Shown here piece after piece: positions 1-11,426 of a DNA stretch of 64,000 nt (positions within the stretch are counted from its first letter, which is position 1; every line of letters begins with the position of its first letter). The translations under genes and the position numbers were made by a program. This DNA is from Favolaschia claudopus (Eukaryota > Basidiomycota > Agaricomycetes > Agaricales > Mycenaceae). The stretch is taken from NCBI GenBank assembly GCA_037176885.1, contig JAWWNJ010000011.1, positions 2,480,001-2,544,000 of the forward strand. The letters are read 5' to 3'. The notes below the pieces were generated by a model, which saw only the letters and a list, made by a program, of their open reading frames with translations, was not told the origin of the DNA and made no database searches.

Positions 1-108
1 CACGTAGCGGATTGGTTTGATTGTGCGAGAGGTGGAGGCGGTTTCTGGGCTCGAGCGGAGGCGTTTATCGCTGCGAGACGCGCAGGAGATATTGATCGTA
101 TGTTTTAG
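1..108 (+). CDS. 3' end of an unidentified protein-coding gene
   Basis: Frame 1 is open from the first base to a TAG at 106-108 and encodes 35 residues ending in FIAARRAGDIDRMF. The Arg/Ala-rich helical look and the clean frame suggest the C-terminal exon of a gene whose body lies upstream of the window. The family cannot be recognised from so short a piece. It could also be a chance open frame. Confidence 0.3.
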   Translation, partial: HVADWFDCARGGGGFWARAEAFIAARRAGDIDRMF

Positions 109-1399
109 CTGCATCCTTCAACAATACTGAAAGCACTTACGCATCATTGTAGGCAATTTGTCGACTCTTTGATCCAAGCACGAGATCTCAAACTCGTATA
201 CTGAATGAATTATTTAGTTGGTTTCTTACGGACATACACCCTCGTCACGAGCTCCCATTCCCCAACTTTGTTCCCTGAAGTCTAATGAAGATAAATCTAG
301 TATGTGAATACAATATTAATCTTGAGGAGATACAGCCTAAATTTATAGCCGGATATACTTGACTTCCTTGGACCAACTCAGAGCGGCGATCAACGCGCGA
401 CTGTAGAGGTTTCCGTCCATAAAAATGAATCGACTCTCGAGTTGATTTATGATCTGGAGCAGCACTGTTTTTGGCGCCTCGGCCGCATGGGGCGGCAACT
501 GGCGGCCGTATAGCGGCAATGGCGACACTTTCACTGAGCCCTTCATCATTGCATCTCTGACCATTTGGGCCATTGGCTCCTAAAGGCTGCATATTGATTC
601 CCTGACTCGGCTTCACTGTAGGGAAATGCCAGGCTATCCCAAACAAGATGAAACTCTGCGCACCTTCTACATCGTCTGCCTATCAAAGACCATGGTGAAA
701 ACTCTGCTCGAGCTACTCTGGACGGCTGTGGGGTGCTTGGGACTTGAATCATTTATTACAAATCCTTTGGAAAAATTCTACTTCGTAGATGGCCACCATC
801 TCCGGATTCCCTTGCCTGCATCTCTTTATCGTCGCCGAGATCGTTGCGCGAAGCTGCTTTGGATTAATATTCTGTATCCACCCAAGATTACCAAGGTCGC
901 TCTATCTGTTTTGATCTCTCTAGAACTGACCTAGCAGTCAGTTCAACTTTCTTGAACGGTGGAAATTTTTGTTCCCGCGCTGATCCGCAACGGCGATTTC
1001 CGTGTTGGCAACAGTCGGCAGTCGCCATCTCAACTCTGTCGTTGACCACGATGACAAGGATGCCTTGCCTGCAGCCTTACATATCACTTTCCCACTACTT
1101 TCCCTTGACTTTCCCTCCTTTCCCTTCGTTTCGTTCAACGCATCGATGAACATCTACGCCACAGACCGCTCCAGCCACGCTGCGAATCCTCTAGCCTTTG
1201 TCCCAATCTCACCGGTCTCGTCTCGGCCCGACCGCTCGAGAACCTCTCCCCGAAATCGTGTTTATAAAGCACTATCACGCGATCCACCCACACTCGCCTC
1301 CTTCGCCGCTTCCAAAAACTACCACAGCACCCCACAACGCTGTCCGCTCTCCGCCTCGCTTTCCTATTCGGCCTATTCACCCCATCCCTTCGGCTGACT
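109..1399. other. intergenic stretch, no gene supported
   Basis: About 1.3 kb with only short unspliceable open frames on both strands and no recognisable domain. The last 300 bases are C/T-rich, as is common just upstream of fungal start codons, and probably contain the promoter and 5' UTR of the fumarate reductase gene that starts at 1400. Confidence 0.5.
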
Positions 1400-3314
1400 A
1401 TGCCATCTTCGTCGATATCGCGCGTCATCGTCGTCGGCGGTGGACTGGCTGGTTTGAGTGCTGCTCACACGTTGCTTGAGCGAGGGAAGTCTGTGTTGTT
1501 GTTGGATAAAAAGCCGTCGTGCGTTTCCGTTGTTATCTTCTCTGTGGGCTCAAGGTTGCTGATGACGATGCAGCTTGGGCGGCAACTCCGTGAAAGCCAG
1601 CTCTGGGATTAACGGTGCCGGAACGTCAGCGCAGCGGGCGTTGGATATACAGGATAGCGTCGAAGCTTTGTACGTCCTCATCTCCTCTCCCCTCCTTTTT
1701 GCAATTTGGCCGGCGCTTTGACTTACCTACCTTGCATGCAGTTCCGCGGACACCACCACCTCCGCCGGCCCCGACCTCGCCCGCCCCGCACTCATCACCG
1801 CCCTCACAGCCAACTCCGCCTCCGCCATCGCATGGCTTGCAAACCAAGAAACATTCAACGTCGACCTCTCTGTCGTCTCGCGGCTCGGCGGGCATAACGC
1901 TGCAAGGACGCATCGCGATAAGTCGGGTGCGCCCGGGTGGGCGATTACGTCTGCGTTGATGAAGAGGCTTAATGTGTTGGCGGAGGGGGAGGGAGGTGAG
2001 AATGGGAAGGAGAAGGAGAAGGAGAAGAGGGTGGAGATTGTGAAGGGTGCGAAGGTGGTGAAGCTTTTGGAGGAGGGTGGTGCTGTGGTGGGGGTGGAGT
2101 ATGAGACAGAGGGGAACACGATAACCGCAAAAGGGGATGCAGTGATATTGGCTACTGGGTGCGTCTACTGAGCTATCTCATTCCCTTGCCAAAAAAAGCA
2201 CAGAAACTCACTTGCTTGTACTTCGCAGCGGGTACGCAGCAGACTTCACCCCCACCGGCATCCTCGCCACCCACCGTCCGGACCTCCTCCCCCTCTCCAC
2301 CACCAACGGCGACCACGCCACAGGCGACGCCCTCCGCCTCACCGCCCCGCTCCGAGTCTCCGCCGGCACCACCGATCTGACGCAAATCCAAGTCCATCCA
2401 ACGGGGTTCGTCGACCCCGCGAATCCGGCAGCGAAGACGAAGTTCCTTGCAGCGGAGGCGCTGCGGGGGGCGGGCGGGATGCTTTTGGATGGGAGGGGGA
2501 GGAGGTTTGTAAGGGAGGTGGAGAGGAGGGATGTGGTTACGGGGAAGATGCAGGAGGTGGAGGGGGAGGGGAGGGGGCCGGTGAGGCTTGTGCTTGGTGA
2601 GAGGGCGGTGGGGGAGGTGAAGAAGCATTGTGAGTTTTCCTTATTTCTTTTATTTCTCTTTGATATATCGGCCTCGTGGATTCTTTTCTCTCATTCTCCT
2701 TCCGTTTCGCTTCGTTGTCAATGACACTCACTCGAACACCCAGGCGACTTCTACGTCTCCAAAAAGCTCATGAAGGCATACCCCAACGCTGCCGCATTTG
2801 CTCAAGACACAGGGATTCCGCTTGAGAATATTCTTGAAACGTTCGCTGGGTATGGAGGGGAGAATGATCCCTTTGGCGGTACGTTGTATCTCGTATTCTC
2901 CTTATTTACCTTCTATTCTATTCACTCACCTGAATCGACTAACTCATACTCAATGATAGCTTCGAACACCCCACAAACATCCTACACCCCAGACGAAGCC
3001 TTACACGTCGCGATTATCACGCCGGTAGTTCACTACGTGCGTCTCAATTTCTCTCCATCTTCCCTCTCCTCAAATAAAAACAAAAACAATGCTGATATTC
3101 ACCAAAACTCCTTTTACAGACCATGGGCGGCCTCTCCGTCGACGCATCCGCGCGCGTCCTCACCTCAGGCGACGAAGCGAAGCCGATCCCGGGGCTGTGG
3201 GCTGCGGGTGAAGTCATCGGTGGCGTGCACGGGAGGAATCGGCTTGCGGGGTCTTCGCTGCTGGAGGCGGTGGTGTTTGGGAGGATTGCTGGGGAGGGAG
3301 CTGCGGGGAATTAA
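1400..3314 (+). CDS. soluble fumarate reductase (FAD-dependent, FRD1/OSM1-like)
   Basis: Flavoprotein that reduces fumarate to succinate, reoxidising FADH2/NADH under low oxygen; fungal relatives act in cytosol or mitochondria. Exons: 1400-1518, 1574-1669, 1742-2158, 2229-2629, 2744-2878, 2960-3036, 3120-3314. Joining them keeps one frame throughout. The N-terminus is a Rossmann FAD fold ([15 protein letters not shown], from residue 9) followed by [14 protein letters not shown], a flavin contact of the fumarate reductase/succinate dehydrogenase family. Catalytic landmarks are the [10 protein letters not shown] stretch, VHPTGFVDP (substrate His), VVHYTMGGL across the exon 6/7 junction (second His), and GRNRLAGSS (Arg acid catalyst). 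The C-terminal [14 protein letters not shown] is the second FAD-binding segment. No cytochrome b5 domain is fused. The ATG at 1400 is chosen because the FAD fold starts eight residues later. A Lys/Glu-rich insert near 2000 is unusual but in frame. Confidence 0.9.
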
Positions 3315-4140
3315 TATAAGACACAGGATTTCGGGGAGAGAAGAAGAAACCGACTTGAAGTGTACTTCTTACTTGCTTCTTACCTATGTTGTACGGGATT
3401 TTGGTGGGAGAATTGGGAATAAGTATAAATTCATAGTGTACATGTAAAATATTGTTCAACGGGCATGAAAAATCCAAGTTGAGAAGCGTAGGCGAGTGAG
3501 GAAGGAATTAACGCAGGTGAGCAGTATCCGGAAGATGCCGATCTCGGCAGAGTGACACGTCACCCTTCTGCTCCTCCCCCCATGTCCGTTTCGTGTCCTA
3601 TGAACCGGGTACTTTTCCTTTCCCTCGGGACCGGCCCTTTTTGCCTGGGTCAGACTAGCTAGGGATGCTGCAAGTCCGGAGTTCAAACTCCCACCGACAT
3701 GAATATTCATGATCAAAACAGTTTGAGGTTGGCTTTGATTCAGACCGTCTGGACTCTGAATGCCCGCAATTCGCCTGCGACATCTGTTCATTTCTTTATA
3801 CAAAGCGAATCGTCAGGACTCGCTTCGATCAGCTGCAATCGCGAAGAAGTTCAACACGGTATCGATCCGACTTTCTCCGGTATTACCGTATTCCGCGCTG
3901 AGCGGTGAGCGCTCAACATCTTCCGTGTGCCGAAGCTACGAATTCGGGCGGCGTCTTCGAGGATTGGCCTTATATTTACTAGACGCCACCCGAGCTCTGG
4001 CAAGTCCCTCTTAACGGGAAAGAAATCAATTCAACTCCTTACATTGAATGGCAAGTTATGCTCTTACCGACTTTTACTCGAACGATCTCACACGAACTGT
4101 AGTTTGCTCTGCGTCGAATACGTGTCCTTGTTCAAAGGCC
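3315..4140. other. intergenic stretch, no gene supported
   Basis: Roughly 0.8 kb between two genes on the same strand. It holds the 3' UTR of the fumarate reductase gene and presumably the promoter of the peptidase gene. Open frames here are short, lack splice continuity and resemble no domain. Confidence 0.5.
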
Positions 4141-5437
4141 ATGCTGCAGATCGTTCGCTGTATCGCGCGTGGCTTGCCGCAAAACGATCCGAGTCCCTGC
4201 TCCGACTGCTTATCAGCGATGCTATACTTCAAGTTGCCGACGTAATGCCACCTTCACAACAGCAACACTGCCGTCTTACTCATCATCGCTGCGCTCCCCG
4301 AGCTCATTGCTCTCCCACATACCCGGCACGTACTTCGGTTTACTCACCACCGGCGCCGCACTAGGAGGAGTATATTTTTCCCAGTCAGCTATATCCATCC
4401 CTTTCGCTGAATGAAAAATCCCACTGACAATCCCGTTGCACGTAGTCTGGAAACTATCCCCGCCACCGGGCGTCGAAGATTCATCGTAGTCTCGAGCGAA
4501 GATGTTGAAGAAATGCGGCATATAGTTCTCGAAGATGTCCTGCAGAAACACGGGAGGAAGATCTTGTGTTGGGATCATCCAGTTTCTCAGGATGTTCGCC
4601 GGGTGGCGGGACGAATTATATCTCAGAATGGTCTGGGGTATATTGAAGGGCAAAGACGCGGTACCGATGCCCAAGGTAATTATATCGAATTCTGGAATTG
4701 TCCAGCGGTTTACCCCGATGCAGACCAGGATTCAAAACCTTGGAACATCATCGTTATCGACGATGAAGCCGACGTTGACGCTTTTACACTCAGCGGTCGT
4801 GTCATCCTCATCTCTACTGGAATTCTCCCCGTAACGAGAGACGAGGCTGGGCTCGCTGCATTGCTCGCACATGGTTCGTCCTGACCTTTCCTTCTACCTC
4901 GACCATCACTTCGACTAACTAATCAACACAAAAAAGAAATTAGCCACGGGGCACTCCGCCACCCTGAAGAATCCCTCTCCTGTCTAATGTTCATCTATCC
5001 ATTTCGCTGCTTCCTCCGATTATTGCGCCGTGATACGAGATTCCTCGAGCTGGTGCGTCTATCGCTCGAGGCCCCTCATTCGAGGATGTTAGAATCCGAG
5101 GCGGATATGTATGCGCTGAGGCTGTTAAGGGGGGCAGGCTATGAGGGGGCTGCGCTTCCTCGGTTCGTTCTCGACCTTAATCCAAGCCGCTACTAAAACG
5201 TGATATAATTTGCTAATGAGCTTGTAGATTTCTGGCGGATTTGGCTGAAACCGACAAAGAATCCGATAGTTACAAGATTCCTGCCTTTCTACGATCGCAT
5301 CCGCCGCTGTGGAAGAGGATCAAGGTGAGGGCGCTAACTCTACATAACGACCAAACCTAAAAAAATGACTGCAGGATTTGGAGGCGAGGCTTTCGTCAGA
5401 CCATACGCTGATTGGCGCCCTATCTCATGTTCGCTGA
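4141..5437 (+). CDS. OMA1-like mitochondrial M48 zinc metallopeptidase
   Basis: Membrane-bound zinc endopeptidase of the OMA1 group, which acts in quality control at the mitochondrial inner membrane. Proposed exons: 4141-4152, 4217-4383, 4446-4873, 4937-5162, 5228-5324, 5375-5437, giving 330 residues in one frame. Ser/Arg-rich N-terminus (RCYTSSCRRNATF) fits a mitochondrial presequence and is followed by one hydrophobic segment (FGLLTTGAALGGVYF). The zinc site HEISH (HExxH) is created only by splicing exons 3 and 4; the third ligand lies in MLESEADMYAL. VIDDEADVDAFTLSGRVI and STGILPV match the conserved M48 core upstream of the motif. The first 12-nt exon is the weak point: the frame of exon 2 has no ATG between its upstream stop at 4100-4102 and the presequence, so an upstream mini-exon with a GTTCGC donor was assumed. 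Confidence 0.82.
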
Positions 5438-5912
5438 TGCCATCGAATCGACGTAAATGGGTTTCTGTCCAGAATCTGTTAAAGTTTGTGCGGGGGGTTT
5501 CTGCAATATTACCTTATATGGGGAGGGTTTCTACCTGCACCCCGGGTTTCTCAACAGAATTATCCCCCACACCAAGAGGATGTTTCACCAACTGATTGGG
5601 CAACAAATATATGTCTGGCATTGGATCGCAGGACACGGCCTTCAATTATGATTATTTCGTCACCATTATGCGACTCGTGTAGTGAGCTATATAATGCAAC
5701 CCAGCAAACTCCACAAGGCGTTACCTTCTCTCTCCCCTCAACCCATTGTTCATCTTCATCGAGTTCAACGTCGTCATGTTCGAATCGCAGCGATGCTTTC
5801 ACTGTTTACGCTGTGCGTTGTGGTTGTTTCCTCGCACTTGATCTTGTCCCAATTGAACTCGGGCCAGTGAGCCACAAAGCGGCTTCGTGTCCCCAGGGGG
5901 GACCCGCATGGT

Positions 5913-6350
5913 ATGCGAGCTCTTTATGTCCGGCGTGTAAAGTCTGACCTGGAGGATTGTATACCTCGTACAGCCATAGATGTACGTCGACCGCCTCTTT
6001 CTCTCTTTTTGACCTCAGATGCTGACTGCTCGCAATTATGATGAGGTGGACAGAGAAATCACGATCGCGAGGAGTGTACAGAAGAGGTCAAATCGTGTTC
6101 CAGATGTGACGGGGGACATATGGTACCTGTTGCACGGCTCTGATTGATGTTCGTTATGTTCAACTATGCTAGGCCGTAGACTGTTCCACCCATCCCTCCA
6201 GAAGACGTCAACATCGTCGACCCACTTGCGATTTGTGTGGGGTCTTTGGTCACAGAGAGGACTATTGCCGCAAAATGGAGTACGTTTTATATACCGTTGC
6301 GGCTTTGACGACAAACAATATTGAATGACTGTTGTACTTTTCCAGTAACG
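5913..6350 (+). CDS. small protein with two zinc knuckles (probable, ends unresolved)
   Basis: Three in-phase exons (5913-5981, 6054-6122, 6173-6279, continuing at about 6348) encode MRALYVRRVKSDLEDCIPRT, then CSRCDGGHMAVDC (Cys-x2-Cys-x3-His-x4-Cys, formed across a splice) and CDLCGVFGHREDYC (a canonical Cys-x2-Cys-x4-His-x4-Cys). Zinc knuckles of this kind bind single-stranded nucleic acid in retroelement Gag proteins and in cellular RNA-binding proteins. The second motif reads without splicing, so it is the firmest part. Upstream Cys-rich frames between 5480 and 5900 could be earlier exons, and the 3' end past 6348 is not settled. It may be a host gene or a decayed Gag-like fragment. Confidence 0.42.
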
Positions 6351-6749
6351 ATGACTATCTGGTAACTACGGTGTTGAATTGCAGGACTCTATTGATGACA
6401 TGGGACACTGACAGGATTCTATCGAGAGGTCCGCCCACAAGGCCCGTGCTCGTTATTATGATTGACATAGCGCGGGTCACGAGCGTGGCTCCAGAAGGAA
6501 ATGGATGAACAGTCAGTGAAAAGGTCGCAGTAAATAGAATAAGAATTGGGCCGTCAAATATAACATTCATACTGCTCTTGCAGTTTGACGCACATCATAT
6601 CAGCCATACAGAATTCTAGCGGTAGGTTACTGAACGCAACTCAGGTCATGTAAGGAGGAGTATCGAGTTGAGATATGTTCCTGACCTGTCGAAAATCAAC
6701 TCGTACACGCGATAGGAAACACGGGAGAATTCGAATACGCACGAATTGA

Positions 6750-8418
6750 TCACGAATTCTCGGATCTTAGTAGTGTCGAAACTTCTACCCACCGTGAATG
6801 CATGACGTGGGCGGCATTTTCTTCTTCATGCCTGTTCACAGCCACTGCGCATCGCAAGGCAGGGAATATTTGCCGCAGGAATTGCGCCACGAGAGGTGGG
6901 TCTTCGATGGGGGAGTACAAGACATTGAGAAATGCCAGCTTCTCCTGCGGCTCAGGCAGACGCGTCGCACTTTGTTCGACATCGGAGTTGCCCAGGCTCG
7001 TCGCGTTCACTGCCAACTCTAGACGCTGAAGATGGGGACAATGATGTGCAAACGCTATGAGCGCAGTGACGTTGATACGGGGCATGGTGTTGGGGATCAG
7101 AGCACCGAGTAGCACCAAGTGGTCATTCGGAAGACGGAGGCTGAGATTCTGTAGACTAGGCCAAGCTTGTGCCATCGCGACGCAGATGTCGTCGTCGAGG
7201 TCGAAGCCGGCTAACGTGTGAATGGTGACCGAGCTGAGATGGCCAAAAAGCAGAAGGGGGTGTAGTGTATTCGGTATGATCGCATTGGTCGTATTGACTG
7301 GGGAAATTTCGTTGCCGACTTCTCGACCGAATTTGGCCCAGAGATGAGTCAGACAATCCGGTGAGAGATGATCATGGAGAGCGGTGAAATAATCGCGCAT
7401 CTCCTGGCGGGTCGGGGCCGTATCTACGATGCACTTGACATCGCTGATTGGGCTGTGGGTAAAACTGCGGAAGAGCGTGTTGCTTGCTACCTCCAGCCTC
7501 CTGACAAGAAGGGTGAGCTGCTCCAATGACGGGAAAGAGCCTGATAATCCGTCGTCGGGAGCCATATCCCCAGGGAATTCGAGCGTCTCGAGGTGGGAGA
7601 CCTTGAGAATCCGTAGCTTTGGGAGCGCGGCTAGATGATGATGAAGGGGAACAGTAATCCATGGCACGGAGAGCGTGTGCAATTGTTGAGATGACCGAAT
7701 AGAAGCAAGGATTGAATCTGCCAGAGCGTCATTACATCCAACAATGGGCGAAGTTGTCAGGTGGAGCCGAACTTCCAGCTTCGCCAGCGGACGATGGTGT
7801 CTAGCTAGCCAAAGAAACACCGATGAATACGATGACAAGTCCGTATTTGAGCCTAGTCCTAGGGCCAGGCTTGTGGTGAGAGGTCCCAGAAATAGCTGAA
7901 GATACGCTAGCGGCAATGGACTGTACTCCATCCAGTCAACACTCCGGACATTTGGAAGAAGGCAATCAAGGTTGACTGCGCTGAGTTGGGAAAGGAGTTC
8001 GGTTCGAACGTGTCGCAGTTCAATGGCGCGAATCCGACGAGAATAGAACATTACTCTATCAAAATCCGCAGGTTCCAGAGCCTCTAGAAAGCGCTGAATA
8101 CAACGCCACAAAGCAAACGAGTGTAAGACCAAGTCTCAAAGTGGAAAAAACTGGAACACCAACAATAGCGCCGTTATCCATCATTTCCCAACGCGATTGA
8201 GGGAGACATTTCAAAAGGTTGAGAATGCCCTCCTGCCGCATCCACAACAAGTCAAGAGCCGGCTCGCTGAATGCGCGGCAGCATCGCGCTAGTTTGGGCA
8301 ACGATTTTCGCTTGGCAATTTGAATTCTCAAGCTGGCCAGCGAGGAGTTGGGTTCTGGTTGAGCCAGCGGGATGAACATGAGGCGAACCACCTCTGGAAT
8401 ATCCCAGCAGCGATGCAT
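6750..8418 (-). CDS. F-box/leucine-rich-repeat type protein
   Basis: Predicted substrate adaptor of an SCF ubiquitin ligase, from a family greatly expanded in agaricomycetes. Two exons, 8418-8164 and 8093-6750, give 532 residues. The intron is 70 bp with a GTTGGT donor; it joins DNGAI to RFLEALEPADFDRVMFYSRR, the spacing seen in family members. The N-terminus MHRCWDIPEVVRLMF followed by LPKLARCCRAFSEPALDLLW is the divergent fungal F-box signature. The rest is a string of leucine-rich segments such as FPSLEQLTLLVRRLEV and HCPHLQRLELAVNAT. The start at 8418 places the F-box at residue 1, as usual in this family. It stands alone on the minus strand with no obvious partner. Confidence 0.85.
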
Positions 8419-10211
8419 CGCCAGGTAGCCTGAGCAAAGGCTGACGGTCAGAAGCAAAGAAAAAATGATCATCAAGTCACGCATAGCGTGACAACCAACG
8501 TTTTCCCACAAACCACCACCAAACAACGATTAAAAAATTGAAATGTGCTCACCTGAGTCCTTTTTCATCCTCTAACGACAACTTCGCCGTGAAATGCGAT
8601 CCTCCGATTCCGTGCCTACCGGGACATGATACTTATCAGATCTCCTAGACGAAGCACAGTAAAGTTTGAACTTTATGAGGCTACAATTTTCTCCTGCCGC
8701 TTTTACTCCGGTACGTGAGTCTGCTGGAGAGGCAGAGAAACAGCTTTCAGACTATGGATACAGTATATAGCTTTTAATCTCTGAAAGGCCGGTACTTACC
8801 GCGTAGATATATAAGGTGAGCTATAACTGTACAGTAACTTGACTGACTTCAATTTCAAGGCGTAAAAGTATGGAACGAACCGCAATAAATTTCGGAGCAC
8901 GAATATTTTTCTTGAAGTTAGACAGAGTCCTTGCCGACAAGAACGCGACACGTCAGCAGGACACGGTGGTTTGTGAGCGAGGGCTGAAACTCGAAAGCTG
9001 TGCATTTGCTTGTTCAAGCGTGGTTTTGATATCATCACGGTATGACACCACCCTTTGCCCTCTTCTCCTCAACCATGATCATCCCCTACCTGCCGAACCC
9101 AGGCTTCAATTCTGGACATTTTTTAGGAAATACTCAGTGGATCATATGCATAGACTCTACGGGCTTCTTGAAACCAATTTTACGTGGGCACCAAATACTT
9201 GCCAAACCCTGCCCAGACCTTCGAGTCAAGACGAACCTACCTGAAACCTGGGGAAGCGACGCTTCCCAGCCGCGGTCAGAGGTATTTTGTTGAGTATCTT
9301 GCTAACGTGTAATCTGAACAGATACGCACCCGATTGTGCATAATCGGCGGTTGTTGGCCAGGGCCATCCTTCCTACGCGTCGCTCTGCATGCTGTACCCT
9401 ATGTAGCTCTCCTAACATTGGTGACATGCTCACGACATGCCCGACAGTCGCGACGCAAGCGGTTGTCTCTGCGTCATGGCCTTGGTGTAGATTATCCTCT
9501 TCTAAATTTAGCTTCAATCAATATGGCCATTTTTCCCCAAACCTGACAACTTGGTGTTCCGAGTCCTTGAAAAGGGGGTGCCGGCTCACCCGATGTTCGG
9601 CGCGTACCGTACAGGAGGAGAAACCTTACCACATATCGTTTCCAATGGAATGGAAGCTTTACAAAATTGCAGGACTGACGAAATCGAAGTCCCATGCCGA
9701 AAATCTCGTGGTATGTGTTTACGCTTCGATTAAGTTCCAAACTATGATCCACGGCGCTCACACAAGGTTTACATAAGGAGACGTTTATAGTCATATGGAT
9801 TATGCTTCAGAGAACCAGAACCTATTTCCCAATCTCCAAACTCCTCGCCCTTGCGGTGAGCACACCATTTTGACTCTCATCTCGAACCTCTCGAATAATT
9901 GGGTGCGATTGCAATACTCACACAGCTGTTAGGGTGTCGCAATCGAATACGCCTGACGGTGGAGACTCTCCCGGAACTCGCACGACGTTTCAATTGGCGC
10001 CTACCCGCGCACACGACATTTACGGCGTTCTCAAACGTGATCGGTGACCTCGCCTGCTTAGCCGCGATTCGTGCAGGCTAAAATAAGGGTCGTGAACGGG
10101 ACCCGATTCTGCAACCACCCCCCGATCGGGTAGCGGAGAGGGTGAGAAGTAGAGTGGAGCTAAATGCGCAGCCGGTTGAGAGTCGATTTTTTTTTCCTCA
10201 GGTTTTCCAGG
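8419..10211. other. 1.8 kb without a supported gene, left flank of the transposon block
   Basis: Short open frames only; none shows a domain or splice continuity. The F-box promoter should lie in the first few hundred bases. The stretch ends at the 8-bp TCGGCATG copy that abuts the transposon block. No similarity to the right flank beyond that 8-9 bp was seen. Confidence 0.5.
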
Positions 10212-10219
10212 TCGGCATG
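10212..10219. repeat. left copy of target-site duplication TCGGCATG
   Basis: Eight bases directly abutting the E1 left inverted repeat. The same eight bases occur again immediately after the right end of E2 at 55,824-55,831 (nine if the shared preceding G is counted). An 8-bp duplication is the length known for Zisupton-type KDZ elements. No copy occurs at the inner ends of E1 or E2. Confidence 0.8.
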
Positions 10220-10315
10220 AGCCCTAGTACTAATATATAAACTAAAAAACACGGACGTAGACATTGGTTGCAGTTTCAAAAGCCACGTACCTGGCCAATA
10301 GACTGGCTATGGGCA
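10220..10315 (+). repeat. left terminal inverted repeat of E1
   Basis: Begins AGCCCTAGTACTAAT. The reverse complement of the right end begins ACCCCTGGTGCTAGT. Inside both ends, at the same distance, are ACGTAGACA, then GGT..CAGTTTC, CCACG and GCCAAT blocks, so the inverted repeat is imperfect but about 95 bp long. An almost identical copy begins E2 at 32,674. Confidence 0.8.
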
Positions 10316-10639
10316 ACACTGTGCATATATGCTCTGTTACAGCTTTGATCTTGCTTGCCATCTGATTCAAGGGCCCAAAACACTGGTAATTGTTCGCCCA
10401 GAAAATTGCGCGGGCATTTTTTTCGCACTTGTTGATGCGATACTTTTTCGCACTTACTGATGGCTTACTTTTTTTGCTTTTTCGCTCGTCTCTGATGGTG
10501 CCTCAGATCTCTTCGGCGCTTCCCGCCCTCTTCCCACCCATTAATACCCGACGACGAGTCCTCATCGTTCCGCTTATTCGGTTATCCGGCGCTTCCCGCC
10601 CTCTTCCCGCCCGCACCTTCTTCCCGCGAATCAGCGACT

Positions 10640-11100
10640 GCCGCTTGTTCGGGGCTTTCCGCCCTCTTCCCACCCTTCACCTCCCGACAGATGTTCCTCG
10701 TGATTCCGCTTGTTCGGCCCTTTCCACATTATCAGCACCCGACCACCCTCGTGATTCCGCCGCTCCCCGCTCCCCGCCTTCTTCCCGCGAATCAGCGGCC
10801 GCCGCTGGTTCGGGGCTTTCCAGCCTTTTCCCACCCTTCACCACCCGACCATCGTCCCTCGTCGTTCCGTTGCTTGTTCGGGTCTTCCAGCTTTTTCCCA
10901 CCCTTCACCACCCGACCATCGTCCCTCGTTGTTCCGTTGCTTGTTCGGGGTCTTCCAGCCTTTTCCCACCCTTCAGCATCCGACCATCGTCCCTCGTCGT
11001 TCCGCCGCTTATTCGGGGCTTTCCAGCCTTTTCCCACCCTTCACCACCCGACCACCGTCCCTCGTCGTTCCGCCGCTTGGTCGGTGTTACCCGCCCTCTT
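10640..11100. repeat. 68-bp minisatellite in the left arm of E1
   Basis: Degenerate tandem units of 68 bp containing TTCCGCCGCTTGTTCGGGGC, TTCCAGCCTTTTCCCACCC and CACCCGACCATCGTCCCTCG. The unit length is not a multiple of three, so the Pro/Phe-rich frames that run through it are artefacts of the repeat. The same array, with more regular units, lies at the equivalent place in E2. Upstream at 10,500-10,650 older, more degenerate units can be made out. Confidence 0.85.
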
Positions 11101-11106
11101 CCACCG

Positions 11107-11426
11107 CTAGTTTGGCATTACATAACCGCCGTCAGTGTCGACAGTGAGCTCCCAATCCAGGTAGTTGCACATCTCACGCTCCATCTGGTTGATCTCTCAC
11201 AATGTGAACATTCCCTGCGCAACAATGCTCACGATTTATTTAAGTAGGTGTCGTTGCAGATGACCTTGGAAGCGATCATGAAAGCGGAAATGAAAAGACG
11301 ATGGCCCGAGGAGCCGCGCGCTGTGGGGAAGCGCGCTTTTAGACGCTGCAACAAGACAAGGGCGGCGTATGTGACGGATTGATGCAGCTTGGTGCGATGC
11401 AGGGCGCCCGCCGTGGCCTTCATCAT
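11107..11426 (-). pseudogene. captured PHO80/Pcl-type cyclin fragment, frameshifted (E1)
   Basis: Reading the minus strand gives the cyclin-box core: LHQSVTYAALVLLQRLKARF, then ARGSSGHRLFISAFMIASKV, MFTLREINQMEREMCNYLDW and ELTVD, typical of fungal Pcl/PHO80-like cyclins that partner cyclin-dependent kinases. Only the middle of the cyclin box is present. A single base is missing near 11,232 relative to E2, giving an early stop after DTYLNKS. The trailing TDGGYVMPN and stop do not belong to a cyclin, so the gene is truncated at its 3' end too. It sits between the minisatellite and gene A, whose 3' end is 256 bases downstream on the plus strand. Confidence 0.72.

Noticed and set aside
245..934. 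Open frames on both strands upstream of the fumarate reductase gene
   Set aside because: No domain similarity, no splice continuity, and overlapping frames on both strands.
3620..3700. Possible tRNA (GGAGTTCAAACTCCC resembles a T-arm)
   Set aside because: No matching acceptor, D or anticodon arm could be paired around it.
6348..6515. A 23-base intron (6361-6383) that would give a neat C-terminus to the zinc-knuckle gene
   Set aside because: Too short for a fungal spliceosomal intron; the 3' end was left open instead.
10390..11247. Long Pro/Phe/Ser-rich reading frames across the minisatellite in E1 and E2
   Set aside because: The repeat unit is 68 bp, not a multiple of three, so all three frames stay open by periodicity alone. 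The frames change composition between copies and lack splice or start context.
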